NCBI GenBank assembly: GCA_019414055.1
Contig: DXMV01000020.1
Span: 29,054-93,053, forward strand
From: Collinsella sp.
GTDB lineage: Bacteria; Actinomycetota; Coriobacteriia; Coriobacteriales; Coriobacteriaceae
Reading direction: 5' to 3'
Length of the DNA: 64,000 bases
The notes beneath the pieces are model-generated. The model saw only the letters and a list, made by a program, of their open reading frames with translations. It was not told the DNA's origin and did not search any database. Made by a program: the position numbers and the translations under genes. The stretch's first letter is position 1, and the number at the start of each line of letters is the position of its first letter. Below are positions 63,436 to 64,000 of the stretch, in pieces.

Positions 63436-63482
63436 GTACTCGAACCCGATTCTTTACGAGAAAGGGTTCGGGTACGTTTTTT
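63436..63482 (+). terminator. Terminator downstream of the GldA-like gene
   Basis: GTACTCGAACCC pairs with GGGTTCGGGTAC (one mismatch, T-G) and GTTTTTTG follows. Confidence 0.8.
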
Positions 63483-63538
63483 GTTTATCGGAAATTCTGC
63501 GGAAGGACTACTCGGAACGGTAAACAGGAACGAACAGA

Positions 63539-63580
63539 GGCAGGGTATCATCGTGGTGATGGTATCCTGTCTTTTGTTTT
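63539..63580 (+). terminator. Second hairpin with T run
   Basis: GGCAGGGTATCATC pairs with GATGGTATCCTGTC, using three G-T wobbles, and TTTTGTTTT follows. It ends no visible gene. Confidence 0.65.
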
Positions 63581-63877
63581 GCGGGATCAAGGTCGCTTTA
63601 TGCGAACTTGATCGCCACTTATATGGGGCATTGATGGCAATTGCTTCGTACGTGCATACCGGGAGCCTGTACACCTCTGGCAAGGCGTAAAACACTAGAC
63701 TTTGTTCCAAAGTCCGTGTGCTAAGGGGGCAGGCCCCTTAGAATTCCTGTGGAGTGTGTACGCACGCACGCAGGAAAACGACAAAATTTCGCTCTATCAG
63801 GGCGTTCTTTCATTGGAGAGTATGGTATACACGGCTTAGTTCAACAAATAAGAATTTATATATAAAGGAGAATATTG

Positions 63878-64000
63878 ATGAAACTGTTTTTATGTTCTCA
63901 CTTTTCAAGTGTAGGAAGTCTGATAAAGGAAGAAATTGAAAATAAAAAAGTCGCATTTATTCCAACAGCTTCGCTGCGTGAAGGCTACACCGGTTATGTC
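63878..64000 (+). CDS. Peptidase E-like (S51 family) protein, N-terminal fragment cut by window end
   Basis: Forty-one codons are visible, reading MKLFLCSHFSSVGSLI then a VAFIPTASLREGYTGYV block, which resembles the first strands of dipeptidase E / S51 type 1 glutamine-amidotransferase-like proteins. AAGGAG lies seven bases before the ATG. Codon use is strongly A/T rich, unlike every other gene here except the small membrane protein at 49.1 kb, which suggests transfer from a low-GC host. The catalytic Ser lies beyond the window, so the call rests on the start only. Confidence 0.7.
   Translation, partial: MKLFLCSHFSSVGSLIKEEIENKKVAFIPTASLREGYTGYV

Larger units (their letters stand above)
63369..63877. 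other. Non-coding boundary region with several hairpins
   Basis: Composition shifts away from the high GC of the rest. It holds a partial REP-like AAAACCACCACAAAGG (about 63379), a terminator (63436-63482), a second hairpin (63539-63580) and CTAAGGGG-gcagg-CCCCTTAG (63721-63741). Short open frames here look unlike proteins. It may be the edge of acquired DNA. Confidence 0.55.

Noticed and set aside
63754..63939. A 61-codon frame overlapping the peptidase E start
   Set aside because: It is out of frame with the ATG that has the AAGGAG site, and its protein looks random.
1..64000. CRISPR array, prophage, insertion sequence or RAYT transposase
   Set aside because: No spaced repeat array, phage structural gene, integrase or transposase domain was recognised in any frame.

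Overview
The window is a bacterial chromosome segment with high GC, dense coding and mostly minus-strand genes. The gene set (glycogen synthase next to a GH13-GH77 fusion, a fructose PTS, single-subunit iron-sulfur serine dehydratase, PrepA-type A24 peptidase, SigB/F-type sigma unit, a T-box on ileS, many low-complexity Ala/Lys/Pro/Gln tails) points to an actinobacterium of class Coriobacteriia. Collinsella is the best guess. This is inferred from gene content and composition; no marker gene that would settle the species is present.

Layout. 1-5.4 kb (+): end of glycogen synthase, then an alpha-amylase-type enzyme fused to 4-alpha-glucanotransferase, then a small zinc-ribbon protein. 5.6-12.9 kb (-): gltX, then the priA-def-fmt-rsmB unit (replication restart, N-terminal formyl-Met handling, rRNA methylation). 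13-21.7 kb (+): metK, serine dehydratase, an L,D-transpeptidase and a MacAB-like export system. 21.9-25.6 kb: a radical SAM protein (+), a TetR regulator and a flippase-like membrane protein (-). 25.7-27.5 kb: two identical tRNA-Glu(CTC) genes and the CCA-adding enzyme. 27.6-35.5 kb: fruA, ptsH, ptsI and two tandem PfkB sugar-phosphate kinases on the minus strand, read away from a divergent RpiR-type regulator; together they import fructose as fructose-1-phosphate and feed glycolysis. 35.7-42.1 kb (-): pepP-efp-asp23-nusB-xseB-tlyA-nadK-recN. 42.3-48.9 kb (-): alaS-ruvX-mltG-yqeG-aroK and a degenerate AroB-like protein. 49-55.7 kb: a small AT-rich membrane protein (+), an AI-2E family transporter, a sigma factor with its probable anti-sigma, rarA, a dGTPase-like HD protein and a prepilin-peptidase-like protein. 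55.8-62.1 kb (-): a membrane glycosyltransferase, lspA-rluD, and ileS with an isoleucine T-box leader. 62.3-64 kb (+): a GldA-like dehydrogenase, then a stretch of different, AT-richer composition with several hairpins, and the start of a peptidase E-like gene cut by the window edge.

The most unusual signal is in the gaps. At least eight kinds of short palindromic element sit between genes. Several share one plan: two near-perfect complementary arms around a core with its own hairpin. In one kind, present twice in opposite orientation (14.6 and 32.0 kb), the core is nearly identical, the tip hairpin carries a compensating base-pair change, yet the arms are largely unrelated in sequence while each pair stays complementary. 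Another kind occurs three times; two copies differing at 2 of 67 bases bracket the radical SAM gene. No transposase that could move them lies in the window.

Other points of note: the histone-like tail on glycogen synthase, the AroB-like protein lacking the metal ligands expected of dehydroquinate synthase, and an anti-sigma-like protein without recognisable ATP-binding boxes.
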